NCBI GenBank assembly: GCA_003724185.1 | Contig: RHGM01000001.1 | Span: 310,001 to 374,000, forward strand | From: Porphyrobacter sp. IPPAS B-1204 | Lineage (GTDB): Bacteria > Pseudomonadota > Alphaproteobacteria > Sphingomonadales > Sphingomonadaceae | Direction: 5' to 3' | DNA: 64,000 nucleotides | Shown: positions 1 to 9,126 of the stretch, piece by piece | Layout of the letters: every line of letters begins with the position of its first letter | How positions within the stretch are numbered: the first letter of the stretch is position 1 | Translations under genes and position numbers: made by a program | Notes under the pieces: generated by a model | What the model was told of the DNA's origin: nothing | Database searches by the model: none | What the model saw: only the letters and a program-made list of their open reading frames with translations

Positions 1-273
1 CCTGCAACCCTGCGCGCTTCGGGCGGGCGGGCCTTTCAAAGCGTTGTTCACGATCTTTCGATCTCGGGCTTCTCGGCCGCTTCGATCAACCGGATGCATG
101 AAGGCCAGATGTGCTGGCTGACCCTGCCCGGTCTCGAATCGCTGCGGGCCGAGGTGGTGTGGTGGGACAACTGCATCGTCGGCTGCGCGTTTTCGGAACT
201 GCTCAGCCCGATCGTCCACGACAATATCCTGCAACGTTACAGCAACGTCGGCGTTTACCGGCAGACGCCCTGA
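1..273 (+). CDS. PilZ domain protein, C-terminal part (5' end outside window)
   Basis: Frame 1 is open from the first base to a TGA at 271-273, giving 90 residues. The visible part holds the second PilZ c-di-GMP-binding motif, D/NxSxxG, as HDLSISGFSA, followed by the alternating hydrophobic strands of the PilZ barrel (MCWLTLPG, AEVVWWDN, VGCAFSELL). The upstream RxxxR motif would lie in the missing part or in the first residues. PilZ proteins bind cyclic di-GMP and act as receptors. Two further PilZ domains occur in this window in the GGDEF-EAL proteins at 41.4-46.5 kb. It converges on the serine hydrolase gene on the other strand. Confidence 0.75.
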   Translation, partial: PATLRASGGRAFQSVVHDLSISGFSAASINRMHEGQMCWLTLPGLESLRAEVVWWDNCIVGCAFSELLSPIVHDNILQRYSNVGVYRQTP

Positions 274-288
274 GGGCGGCGGGGGCGT

Positions 289-1527
289 TTACTTCGCCTC
301 TGCCGCGATCTTCCGGCTCAGGTCCAGAAACTGCCCGCGCTCCGGCCCGCCAGTCGCCGAGGGCCAGTTGCCGACATAGGCAACCACCACTCCCTTGTCC
401 GGAAACAGCGTGATGGCCTGACCGAAGATGCCTTGCGCCCCGAACGTGCCCTCCGGATAGGTCCACCACTGGTAGCCATAGCCAAAGCCGCTGTCGCCGA
501 AATCGACTGCGCTGTCGGTTGCTTCGGCGAACCAGCCTTCGGGCACCACGTCTTTGCCGCCTTCCAGCACGAATTGGCCCATCCGGGCATAATCGCCCAG
601 CGTGATCGAAAGACAGCACCCGCCGATATTCCCGCCGCGCGGATCGACCATCCAGAACATGCCGCCACTGAAGCCGGCCGGATCGACGATCTTCGCCTTG
701 GCATACTCGGCGAGCGGTTTGCCCACGGCGTTTTCCACCAGCACACCGATCAGATTGGTCTCGCCCGTCTTGTAGACCCACTTCGCGCCCGGCTCCGCTT
801 CTCGCGGGAGCTGCTTCATCTGGGCAATGATCGCCTCGGGGCCGTATTCGACCACGAAGCGGTTCATCTGCGCAACATCGGAATTGGGATCACTATAGTC
901 TTCGTTCCAGCGCACCCCGCTGGTCATGGTGGCAAGCTGGCGCACGGTGACACCATCATAGGCCGATCCGACGAGGCCGGGGATATGCTTGGTCACCGGA
1001 TCGTCGAGGCTGATCAGCCCGTCCTTCACCGCTGCCCCCAGCAAGGTCGAGGTGAAGCTCTTGGCAACCGAGAAGCTGGTCCAGCGACGCAACGGCTTGA
1101 ACCCCAAACCATAGGCCTCGTAACGCACCGCGCCATCCTTCAGCACCATGATACCGGCCGTGCTGGTTTCGGCCATCAGCTTGTCGATCTCGGCCTTGAG
1201 CGCCTCGGGGAGCGGCTCGCCCTGTGGCAACGCACGCGGCGTCGGGGATGCGAGCACTTCGTGCCCGGCGAACCACTGCTCCATCTTGGCGAAACGCTCG
1301 GTGCGCTGGGCGTCGGTCCAGAACAACACCTGCAGATCGGCCATGTCGCGTGGCGGAGGCTCGCTCATGCGCACCGCCGGCATGTCAGGATAGGTCCGCT
1401 CGATCACCAACGGCGGCAAGATTTCGATGACGGGGGGTGCATCGGCCGATTGAGCCATCAGCGGCGGATACCCGTCCGCCGCCAGCGCCAGCACCGCGCC
1501 CGCAACCATGCCGTTCTTCAGACCCAT
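289..1527 (-). CDS. Secreted serine hydrolase, beta-lactamase class C / esterase family
   Basis: 412 residues. I chose the ATG at 1527 because it has a GAGAGGG ribosome site and begins a signal peptide (MGLKNGMVAGAVLALAADG). A longer ORF to 1587 has neither. The SxxK active-site motif is SVAK in WTSFSVAKSFTSTLLG. The second motif tyrosine is probably in WVYKTGETNLIG, as is usual for this family (Y..G(D/E)TN). The third box is replaced by the GIFGQ-type loop near the C-terminus. Family members are penicillin-binding-like esterases or peptidases in the periplasm. The substrate cannot be told from sequence, and this is not necessarily a beta-lactamase. It is transcribed toward the PilZ gene. Confidence 0.85.
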   Translation of the reverse strand: MGLKNGMVAGAVLALAADGYPPLMAQSADAPPVIEILPPLVIERTYPDMPAVRMSEPPPRDMADLQVLFWTDAQRTERFAKMEQWFAGHEVLASPTPRALPQGEPLPEALKAEIDKLMAETSTAGIMVLKDGAVRYEAYGLGFKPLRRWTSFSVAKSFTSTLLGAAVKDGLISLDDPVTKHIPGLVGSAYDGVTVRQLATMTSGVRWNEDYSDPNSDVAQMNRFVVEYGPEAIIAQMKQLPREAEPGAKWVYKTGETNLIGVLVENAVGKPLAEYAKAKIVDPAGFSGGMFWMVDPRGGNIGGCCLSITLGDYARMGQFVLEGGKDVVPEGWFAEATDSAVDFGDSGFGYGYQWWTYPEGTFGAQGIFGQAITLFPDKGVVVAYVGNWPSATGGPERGQFLDLSRKIAAEAK

Positions 1528-1594
1528 CGCATTACCCTCTCGCCGATTATGCGGCGAGGATGTGCCGCAGCCGGAGCGCAGGGGCAAGCCTTTC

Positions 1595-2980
1595 TCAGCC
1601 GTCCTTCATCGCCTTCAGCGCCGCCAGCGCCCGCTCGCGCGCGGCCTTGTGCGGCACGATCTTGCGCGGGTAACCCGTGGGCCTGCGCCCGAACTCCTCG
1701 GGATCGTGGACGTAAGGCTCCTCCAGCCCCTTCAATTCCGGCACATAGGTGCGGATATAGCGCGCCGCGTCGAACTTTTCGGACTGCGAGAGCGGCGCCA
1801 TGATCCGGCTGAACATATTGCTGTCCACGCCCGTTCCCGCCGTCCACTGCCAGTTGGTGGCGTTGGAGGCGTAGTCGGCATCGCACAGCGTATCCCAGAA
1901 CCACTTTTCCCCTTCGCGCCAGTCGATCAGCAGGTGCTTGATGAGGAAGCTCGCCGTGATCATCCGCACGCGGTTGTGCATCCACCCGGTCTGGTAAAGC
2001 TGGCGCATCCCGGCATCGACGATCGGGTAGCCGGTGCGGCCCTGCTGCCAGGCCTTCAGATCACGGGCGGCGGCGGGATCATTGGCGGGATCGCGCCAGC
2101 CGAAGCGGTCGAAATCCTCGCGGTAGTTTTTGCTGGCATAGGCGGGGAATTGCAGGATCGCGTTCTGCGAATAGTCGCGCCAGATCAGCTCGCCTTCATA
2201 AGTGCGCCAGCCGTCCGAGCGCTTGTCCTTGAAGCGGTGCCAAATCTGGATCGGCGAAATTTCGCCCCAGTGGAGATGCGGCGAGAGGCGCGACACCTTG
2301 TCGACGCTGGGGAAATTGCGCTTGTCGTCGTAGTCGTCGACATCCGCTTCCCACGCCTTGAGGCGGGCGTGGGCCGCATCCTCGCCCACCTGCCAGAATT
2401 CCGCGATGCCGCCTGACCAGTCGGGCTTGGTCGGGAGCAGGCTCCATGATGCGAGGTCATCGGTGGCGGGCCAGCTTGCGGGTGCCTCCAGACGCTCGGG
2501 CGCGGGGAGTTCGTCGCGTGGCGGGAATTCGGCCCGCACCGCGCGGCTGAAGGGGGTGTAAATCTTGTACTGCCCGCCGGTGCCGGAGGTGATGCTGCCC
2601 GGCGGCATCAGGTAGTTGCCGTGATGGAGTTGCAGGTCGAGGCTCTTGGCCAGCTTGCGCTCGGCGTTGAGCCACCACGGTTCGTAGTGGTGGTTGGCGT
2701 GGATGGTGGTGGCGCCGGTCTCCTCGGACAGCTTGGTGAGCACGTCCACCGCATCGCCGCGCCGCAGGATCAGCTTGGCGTGCCGCTGGGCGAGGCTGGC
2801 GGAAAGGCTTTCGAGCGAATGATGCAGCCACCAGCGCGAGGCCCCGCCATAGGCGTGGTGCTTCGGGCTTTCGTCGTCGAGGACATAGACCGCCACGACC
2901 GGGCCGGCCTTGGCGGCGTGGTAGAGCGCGGGGTTATCGGCAAGGCGCAGGTCGCGCCGCAGCCATACGATTTGGGTCAT
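1595..2980 (-). CDS. phrB: Deoxyribodipyrimidine photolyase (DNA photolyase, class I-like)
   Basis: 461 residues, normal for a class I photolyase. It repairs UV cyclobutane dimers using light and reduced FAD. The N-terminal antenna domain starts with the typical MTQIVWLRRDLRLADNPAL. The C-terminal FAD domain has the conserved TGYPIVDAGMRQL, WMHNRVRM and ATNWQWTAGTG segments, with the tryptophans that carry electrons to FAD. The ATG at 2980 has no strong ribosome site but the N-terminus aligns in full. It is a stand-alone gene with a hairpin repeat immediately upstream. A cryptochrome role is less likely given the CPD-type residues. Confidence 0.95.
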   Translation of the reverse strand: MTQIVWLRRDLRLADNPALYHAAKAGPVVAVYVLDDESPKHHAYGGASRWWLHHSLESLSASLAQRHAKLILRRGDAVDVLTKLSEETGATTIHANHHYEPWWLNAERKLAKSLDLQLHHGNYLMPPGSITSGTGGQYKIYTPFSRAVRAEFPPRDELPAPERLEAPASWPATDDLASWSLLPTKPDWSGGIAEFWQVGEDAAHARLKAWEADVDDYDDKRNFPSVDKVSRLSPHLHWGEISPIQIWHRFKDKRSDGWRTYEGELIWRDYSQNAILQFPAYASKNYREDFDRFGWRDPANDPAAARDLKAWQQGRTGYPIVDAGMRQLYQTGWMHNRVRMITASFLIKHLLIDWREGEKWFWDTLCDADYASNATNWQWTAGTGVDSNMFSRIMAPLSQSEKFDAARYIRTYVPELKGLEEPYVHDPEEFGRRPTGYPRKIVPHKAARERALAALKAMKDG

Positions 2981-2997
2981 TGTGGTCTTTCAATCCG

Positions 2998-3085
2998 TCG
3001 TCATTGCGAGGCGGCGCAGCCGCCGCGGCAATCCATGGCCGGACGGTTCGGTCCATGGATTGCGTCGCTTTGCTCGCAATGACGA
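2998..3085. repeat. Nested palindromic intergenic repeat (REP-like)
   Basis: Outer arms TCGTCATTGCGAG (2998-3010) and CTCGCAATGACGA (3073-3085) are perfect 13-base inverted copies. An inner pair GCAATCCATGG (3028-3038) / CCATGGATTGC (3053-3063) is also perfect. The whole 88 bases can fold into one long structured hairpin between phrB and the DUF457 gene. The two flanking genes run in the same direction, so it could attenuate read-through. A dispersed repeat family is inferred. I see only this copy in the window. Confidence 0.8.
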
Positions 3086-3086
3086 A

Positions 3087-4052
3087 TTAGGGGCTAGGAA
3101 GTTCCTCACACCGTACATCCGGCAGCGCGACCGAGAACCGGTCGCGCGCACGCGGATCGTAGTAGCGGGCGTCGTAGAGGATCACCGAACCATCCGGCGC
3201 GCGTTCAACAACAGGCACCCGCGACCAAAACAGAAAGGCGTCGAGCTGTGAATTGGTCTTGCGGACTTCACTCAGGTCGGGCCAAGCGCAACGCAATTCG
3301 CTTGAAGGCAATTTGAGATAAGTCCCGGTCGGTGCAGCAATATGGGGTCTTAAAACCACATACCATTCGCCTTCCTTCCACCCAATAATCTGCTCTCGCC
3401 GCCAGAATTCAAAAGGCACGGGGCTGGCAATAAACCCACGGGTATCGCCGTACGGATCGCGGAAGTGCCATTGCTTGGTCAGATGGGTGATTGCCCCATT
3501 CACCCCGATATACGCCAACGCCGCCGCAATCCCCACCCGCGCAGGCCGCATCCACTCCCCGCCAGCCTTCTCCCGCTGCCGCGACCACCACACGCTGCCG
3601 ACGAGCAGCGCCCACAGCCACGGGTCGATGATGAAAAGCGTGTCGCCGTAGAACCACTGCGACGAGAACGGCTCCAGCAGCCGGATGCCGTAGACATTCA
3701 GCCAGTCGAAGAAAGGATGGCTGAGACACCCGATAAACGCCATCGCATAGAGCCACCCGAACCGCACCGGCAGCCGCCCCTCGGGCCGCGTGCCGCGCCG
3801 CTCCTGCCAGCGGTCGAACGCCCACAGCAATCCCGCCAGCACCAGCGGAAGCAGCACCAGCGCTGGCGGGCCGTGGGTGATGCCGCGCCGAAAGGCGAGG
3901 TGCTCGGTGCCCTCCAGCCAGAAGAAGCACGCCGCATCCACATCGGGCAGGTTCGCGCCGATGATCAACGCCGGCATCGCAAGGCCCGTGGTGCGCTTCA
4001 GCCCCGCCTGCCCCAGCACCGCGCCGACAAGGCTATGTGTCAGATTGTCCAT
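3087..4052 (-). CDS. DUF457 / YdjM-type membrane-bound metal-dependent hydrolase family protein
   Basis: 321 residues. The N-terminus (MDNLTHSLVGAVLGQAGL) and the segment IIGANLPDVDA are typical of the YdjM/DUF457 family, with conserved histidines in FRRGITHGP and CLSHPFFDWLN. About five hydrophobic stretches lie in the first 190 residues, followed by a soluble C-terminal domain of about 120 residues. The family is annotated as inner-membrane metal-dependent hydrolase, but no reaction is firmly known (the E. coli relative is an SOS gene). It starts 110 bases from the divergent esterase gene. Here it lies beside photolyase, a possible but unproved DNA-damage link. Confidence 0.75.
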   Translation of the reverse strand: MDNLTHSLVGAVLGQAGLKRTTGLAMPALIIGANLPDVDAACFFWLEGTEHLAFRRGITHGPPALVLLPLVLAGLLWAFDRWQERRGTRPEGRLPVRFGWLYAMAFIGCLSHPFFDWLNVYGIRLLEPFSSQWFYGDTLFIIDPWLWALLVGSVWWSRQREKAGGEWMRPARVGIAAALAYIGVNGAITHLTKQWHFRDPYGDTRGFIASPVPFEFWRREQIIGWKEGEWYVVLRPHIAAPTGTYLKLPSSELRCAWPDLSEVRKTNSQLDAFLFWSRVPVVERAPDGSVILYDARYYDPRARDRFSVALPDVRCEELPSP

Positions 4053-4162
4053 ATGTTTGCAGGTTAGCGGTGCGCAGGCAGCGAGGGAACCGCAAATGCG
4101 CTTGGAAAATCGTGCCGCCCTCGCCTATCGCAGCGTCAAAGATTTCGCGGGAGAGCGCCACA

Positions 4163-5113
4163 ATGAACGATACCCCCTACATCCGCCCCGACATGCAGGC
4201 CTTCCTCGACATGATGGCGGCAGTGAACGGGCCGAAGCTGGTCGACATGACGCTGGAGGAAGCCCGCGCATCCTATGTCGCTATGCATGGCATCGCCGAC
4301 CGCCCGGCGCGTGCGCTGCCGGTGATCCGCGATCTCGCCTGCCCCGGCCCGATGGGCGACATTCCCTTGCGCCTCTATGACGCGCGCGGATCCCGCGACG
4401 CAGCCTCACCCGTGATCATGTTCTACCACGGCGGCGGCTTCGTGATCGGCGACCTCGACACGCACCACGCGCTGTGCACCGAAATCGCCGCGCTGATCGA
4501 CCTGCCGCTGGTCGCGGTGCATTATGCGCTCGCGCCCGAAGCGCCCTTCCCCGCCGCGATCCTCGATTGCGAGGCGGCGACGCGGTGGGTGGCGGGCAGC
4601 CCTGCCGAGTTGGGCCGCACCGCCAGCGGGATCATCACCGTCGGCGACAGCGCGGGTGGCAATGCCACGGTTGTTGTCGGCCAACTGCTGGGCGCGAACC
4701 CCGCTGCCGTGCCGGTTGTGCTGCAAGTCCCGATCTTCCCGCTGGTGGAAGATGCCAATGGTTCGGCCAGCATGGCGGCGTTCTCCGAAGGGTTCCTGCT
4801 GACCGCCGACACCATGGGCTTTTTCGATGCGGCCTATGGTGCCGACCGCGCCGACCCGCGTGGCTTCCCGATCCTTGGCGACCACAGCAATGCGCCGCCC
4901 ACCATCGTCGCCACCGCCAGCTTGGATCCGATCCGCGATTCGGGCCGTGCCTATGCCAAGGCGCTGGTCGATGCCGGGCGCGATTGCGTGTTTCTCGAAA
5001 TGCGCGGGGTGACGCACAGCTTCACCAACCTGCGCGGTGCGGTGCCGAGCACGCAGAACGATCTCGAACGCATTGTCGCAGCAATGCAGTTCATGCTGGC
5101 GCACCCGGCATGA
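4163..5113 (+). CDS. Alpha/beta hydrolase, hormone-sensitive-lipase (GDXG) family esterase
   Basis: 316 residues from the ATG at 4163, which follows a GGGAGAG ribosome site. The longer ORF from 4037 is not needed. The oxyanion-hole motif is HGGGF (in MFYHGGGFVIGDLDTHH), the nucleophile box is GDSAGGN, the acid lies in ASLDPIRD and the catalytic histidine in THSFTNL. This is the complete HSL-type triad. Such enzymes hydrolyse short-chain acyl esters in the cytoplasm. The stop overlaps the rppH start by ATGA, so the two are translated together. Confidence 0.9.
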   Translation: MNDTPYIRPDMQAFLDMMAAVNGPKLVDMTLEEARASYVAMHGIADRPARALPVIRDLACPGPMGDIPLRLYDARGSRDAASPVIMFYHGGGFVIGDLDTHHALCTEIAALIDLPLVAVHYALAPEAPFPAAILDCEAATRWVAGSPAELGRTASGIITVGDSAGGNATVVVGQLLGANPAAVPVVLQVPIFPLVEDANGSASMAAFSEGFLLTADTMGFFDAAYGADRADPRGFPILGDHSNAPPTIVATASLDPIRDSGRAYAKALVDAGRDCVFLEMRGVTHSFTNLRGAVPSTQNDLERIVAAMQFMLAHPA

Positions 5114-5589
5114 ACCGCGAGGCCCTGCCCTATCGCCCCTGCGCGGGCTTCATGCTGGTCAACACCGAAGGTCTTGTCTTCGTCGGCCAGCGGATCGATC
5201 CGTCAGCCCACGGCTTCTGGCAGATGCCGCAAGGCGGGATCGACAAGGGCGAGGATGTTCGCACCGCCGCCCTGCGCGAGCTGGAAGAAGAAACCGGCAT
5301 TGGCGCGGATCTGGTCGAAGTGATCGCCCCCGCATCGCGCCCCTTGCTCTATGATCTGCCCGACGAACTGCTCGGCAGGGTGTGGAAGGGCAGGTATCGC
5401 GGGCAGGAACAGCACTGGTTCCTCGGCCGGTTCTTAGGGCAAGACAGCGACATCAATCTCGAAGCGCACAACCCGCCCGAATTCAACGAATGGCGCTGGA
5501 TCGCGCCGGGTCTGCTGCCCGACGTGATCGTGGAGTTCAAACGTGACGTTTACCGCGCCGTGCTGGCGGAATTCCGCGACCTGATCTGA
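5110..5589 (+). CDS. rppH: RNA pyrophosphohydrolase (Nudix)
   Basis: 159 residues, the usual RppH size. It removes pyrophosphate from the 5' end of mRNAs, which opens them to RNase E. The Nudix box runs from about residue 42 to 64 (GGIDKGED...RELEEETGI) with all catalytic glutamates present. The RppH-type N-terminus YRPCAGFMLVN and the HWFLGRF, FNEWRW and FKRDVY segments fit RppH rather than a general Nudix enzyme. The ATG overlaps the esterase stop (ATGA), and it converges on the TPR gene with a gap of 6 bases. Confidence 0.95.
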   Translation: MNREALPYRPCAGFMLVNTEGLVFVGQRIDPSAHGFWQMPQGGIDKGEDVRTAALRELEEETGIGADLVEVIAPASRPLLYDLPDELLGRVWKGRYRGQEQHWFLGRFLGQDSDINLEAHNPPEFNEWRWIAPGLLPDVIVEFKRDVYRAVLAEFRDLI

Positions 5590-5595
5590 CCGGCG

Positions 5596-6096
5596 TCAGT
5601 TGGTCGCAGGCGCGCCCTCAGCGGCGGTTTCCACGGCCAGCCGCGGTGAAGGGCCGCGCGCAATGCTGCTTTGCAGGGCCACGGTTTCAGGGCACGAATC
5701 GCCGCACAGCGATTGCAGCTTGGCCAGATTGCGCTTGGCCTTTTCGATCGCGCCCTTTTCCACCAAGGCCGAGCCTTCGCCCGCAATCGCGGCGAAATTG
5801 TCGGGATCACGCTCCAATGCTTCGCGGTAGTAGCGAATCGCCTTGCCCTGCAGCCCGCTCTGGCGTGCCGCTTCGGCCAGATCGATGAAGATCGGGGTGT
5901 GGCCCGGATCGACCGCCAGCGCAGCTTCGAAGGCGTCAATCGCTGCCTGGGTCTCGCCTGCGGCCAGCGCGGCCTGCCCTTGCGCAATCAGCGCCGCTGC
6001 CTGCGGTTCGGCCGCGCCGATGTCGCCCGCGCTGGAGATGCTCGCCGTCATGGCCAGACAAAGAGACAGAGCGGCAGCAGCAGGCGCGTAACGCAT
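5596..6096 (-). CDS. Secreted tetratricopeptide-repeat protein
   Basis: 166 residues from the ATG at 6096, which is preceded by a clear AAGGAG. A signal peptide (MRYAPAAAALSLCLAMTASI) is followed by TPR-type helices: ALIAQGQAALAAGETQAAIDAFEAALAVDPGH, then a second and third unit to about residue 135. The two late cysteines (LCGDSCPE) may form a disulfide in the periplasm. TPR proteins are scaffolds, and no specific partner can be named. Confidence 0.75.
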   Translation of the reverse strand: MRYAPAAAALSLCLAMTASISSAGDIGAAEPQAAALIAQGQAALAAGETQAAIDAFEAALAVDPGHTPIFIDLAEAARQSGLQGKAIRYYREALERDPDNFAAIAGEGSALVEKGAIEKAKRNLAKLQSLCGDSCPETVALQSSIARGPSPRLAVETAAEGAPATN

Positions 6097-6158
6097 CAGA
6101 AGCTCCTTAAAGGCGTGAGTCCGTGGACCAGCAAGCTCTTGCATAAGATGCTAGGCTA

Positions 6159-7337
6159 TCATGGTGAACGCAAGCAGGCGATGAAAAAACCATCCGTGCC
6201 ATCATGGAGCGGATCGAGCCGGATACCGCCCCCGCGTGGGCGGCCCAGCGGGAGCGTCAGCGGCTCTGCCTGCCAGCCTGGATGGCGGGCGAAGAAGGCG
6301 GCAATGCGGTCGGCGCCCTCGGCATCCAGAACCGAGCAGGTGACGAAGGCAATCGTGCCGCCTGACCGCACCAGTTGTGCTGCCAGATCAAGCACATGAT
6401 CCTGCAGCGCGTTGAGCCGCGCCAGTTCCGCAGGGTCGAGCCGCCAGCGGCCTTCGGGGCTGCGGCGCCACGTCCCGCTGCCCGAACACGGCGCGTCGAT
6501 CAGCACGTGATCGGCCTTGCCGGCCCACGGCCCGAGGGCGCGCATTTCCCGGCCGGGATCGAGCAGGACGGTGTGATCCACCGCCGCCCCTGCCCGCGCC
6601 GCGCGGGGGGCAAGGTTGCCAAGCCGGCGCTTGTCGGTATCGGCCGCCACGATGCTGGCCGCATTGCCGAGCCTTGCGGCAATCGCCAGTGTCTTGCCGC
6701 CCCCGCCTGCGCACAGGTCGATGATGGTGTCACCAGCCGCGATTGGCAAAGCCTCGACAATCAGCTGGCTGCCCAGATCCTGCACCTCGATCAGGCCTTC
6801 GCCGTAAGCATCCCATGTCTCGACCGGGGTGCCCGATGCAAAGCGCAGGCCCTGGGCCGAAGCCAGCGCCTCACCCTGTTCGGGCAGGGCAAGACCGGCG
6901 CGGTCAGCCTTCAGCGCATTGACGCGGATATCCAGCGGGGCGCGGTCCAGCAGCGCGGCGATTTCCCGCCCGCCGAGGCCCGAAGCCCGCAAAGCCGCGG
7001 CGAGCCACTTTGGCGCAAGGCCGGTGCTGGCCGCTTCCTCACCCTCGGCGCGGGGCGCCGGGCCGTGGGCGGAGCTATCGAACAAGGCGGCAATCGCCTC
7101 GTCCTGCCCGGCCACCGCCAGCATCGCGGCGCGACCGCTGGCTGGCACCGGACCGCACAGGCGGATGGCGCGGTAGACCAGATCGCGCACCGCGCGCCGG
7201 TCTTTCGATCCGGCATAGCGGCGGGCGCGGAAATAATCGGCGATGATCCGGTCAGCCGGCGCGCCTTTGCCGCGGGCCGAAGCAATGATGGTGTCGAGCA
7301 GTTCTATGGCAGCCTGAACGCGGGCCGAAGGTGTCAT
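6159..7337 (-). CDS. RsmB/NOP-family rRNA cytosine-5 methyltransferase
   Basis: 392 residues. It has an N-terminal NusB-like helical region (about 1-130), then a SAM-dependent methyltransferase domain with the SAM loop DLCAGGGGKT, motif IV DAPCSGSGTWRR and the catalytic-cysteine motif VI TCSVLDAEG. The family methylates C5 of cytosine in 16S rRNA (C967 in E. coli RsmB). Alphaproteobacteria often carry several paralogues, so I leave out a symbol. The start overlaps the stop of the small upstream gene (ATGA). Confidence 0.9.
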   Translation of the reverse strand: MTPSARVQAAIELLDTIIASARGKGAPADRIIADYFRARRYAGSKDRRAVRDLVYRAIRLCGPVPASGRAAMLAVAGQDEAIAALFDSSAHGPAPRAEGEEAASTGLAPKWLAAALRASGLGGREIAALLDRAPLDIRVNALKADRAGLALPEQGEALASAQGLRFASGTPVETWDAYGEGLIEVQDLGSQLIVEALPIAAGDTIIDLCAGGGGKTLAIAARLGNAASIVAADTDKRRLGNLAPRAARAGAAVDHTVLLDPGREMRALGPWAGKADHVLIDAPCSGSGTWRRSPEGRWRLDPAELARLNALQDHVLDLAAQLVRSGGTIAFVTCSVLDAEGADRIAAFFARHPGWQAEPLTLPLGRPRGGGIRLDPLHDGTDGFFIACLRSP

Positions 7338-7576
7338 TCCCCGTTACCGAATGCGGCGTTGTATTCATCGGGGCCGGGTGCTGCGATGCAGAAGTATTTA
7401 TAGGCCGCCGGTGTTGCAGCGGAACGCAGCGGTTCACGCTCAGCAACGAAAGCCTTGCCGACAGCCTCACATGCTGCCTCGCTTGGATGAAGCGAGGACT
7501 GCAACACCATCGAGGCGTCGACATTGTCAGGATTCCACCCCACGATGATCAACAAAAAGGGGAAAGTCAGTTCCAT
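7334..7576 (-). CDS. Small conserved-looking hypothetical protein between guaB and the RsmB-like gene
   Basis: 80 residues. The N-terminus (MELTFPFLLIIVGWNPDNV) is hydrophobic but short. The rest is polar, with two cysteines. I recognise no family. Support for a real gene is positional: it fills the gap of 248 bases between two same-strand genes, ends in an ATGA overlap with the methyltransferase start, and begins 9 bases after guaB. The ribosome site is weak (AGGAT). Confidence 0.55.
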   Translation of the reverse strand: MELTFPFLLIIVGWNPDNVDASMVLQSSLHPSEAACEAVGKAFVAEREPLRSAATPAAYKYFCIAAPGPDEYNAAFGNGE

Positions 7577-7585
7577 GGTCGGATC

Positions 7586-9052
<1,467 letters not shown>

Positions 9053-9126
9053 CTAAAGGCCGAGAGAGGGTTCTCCGCTTGCGGGAGAATCGTGGCGGCC
9101 CATGTAACCGCACTTGTGCCCTTGCG

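Noticed and set aside
289..1527. Beta-lactamase controlled by the BlaI-M56 pair
   Set aside because: No TACAnnTGTA dyad upstream, distance of 13 kb, and the motifs fit an esterase-type class C relative.
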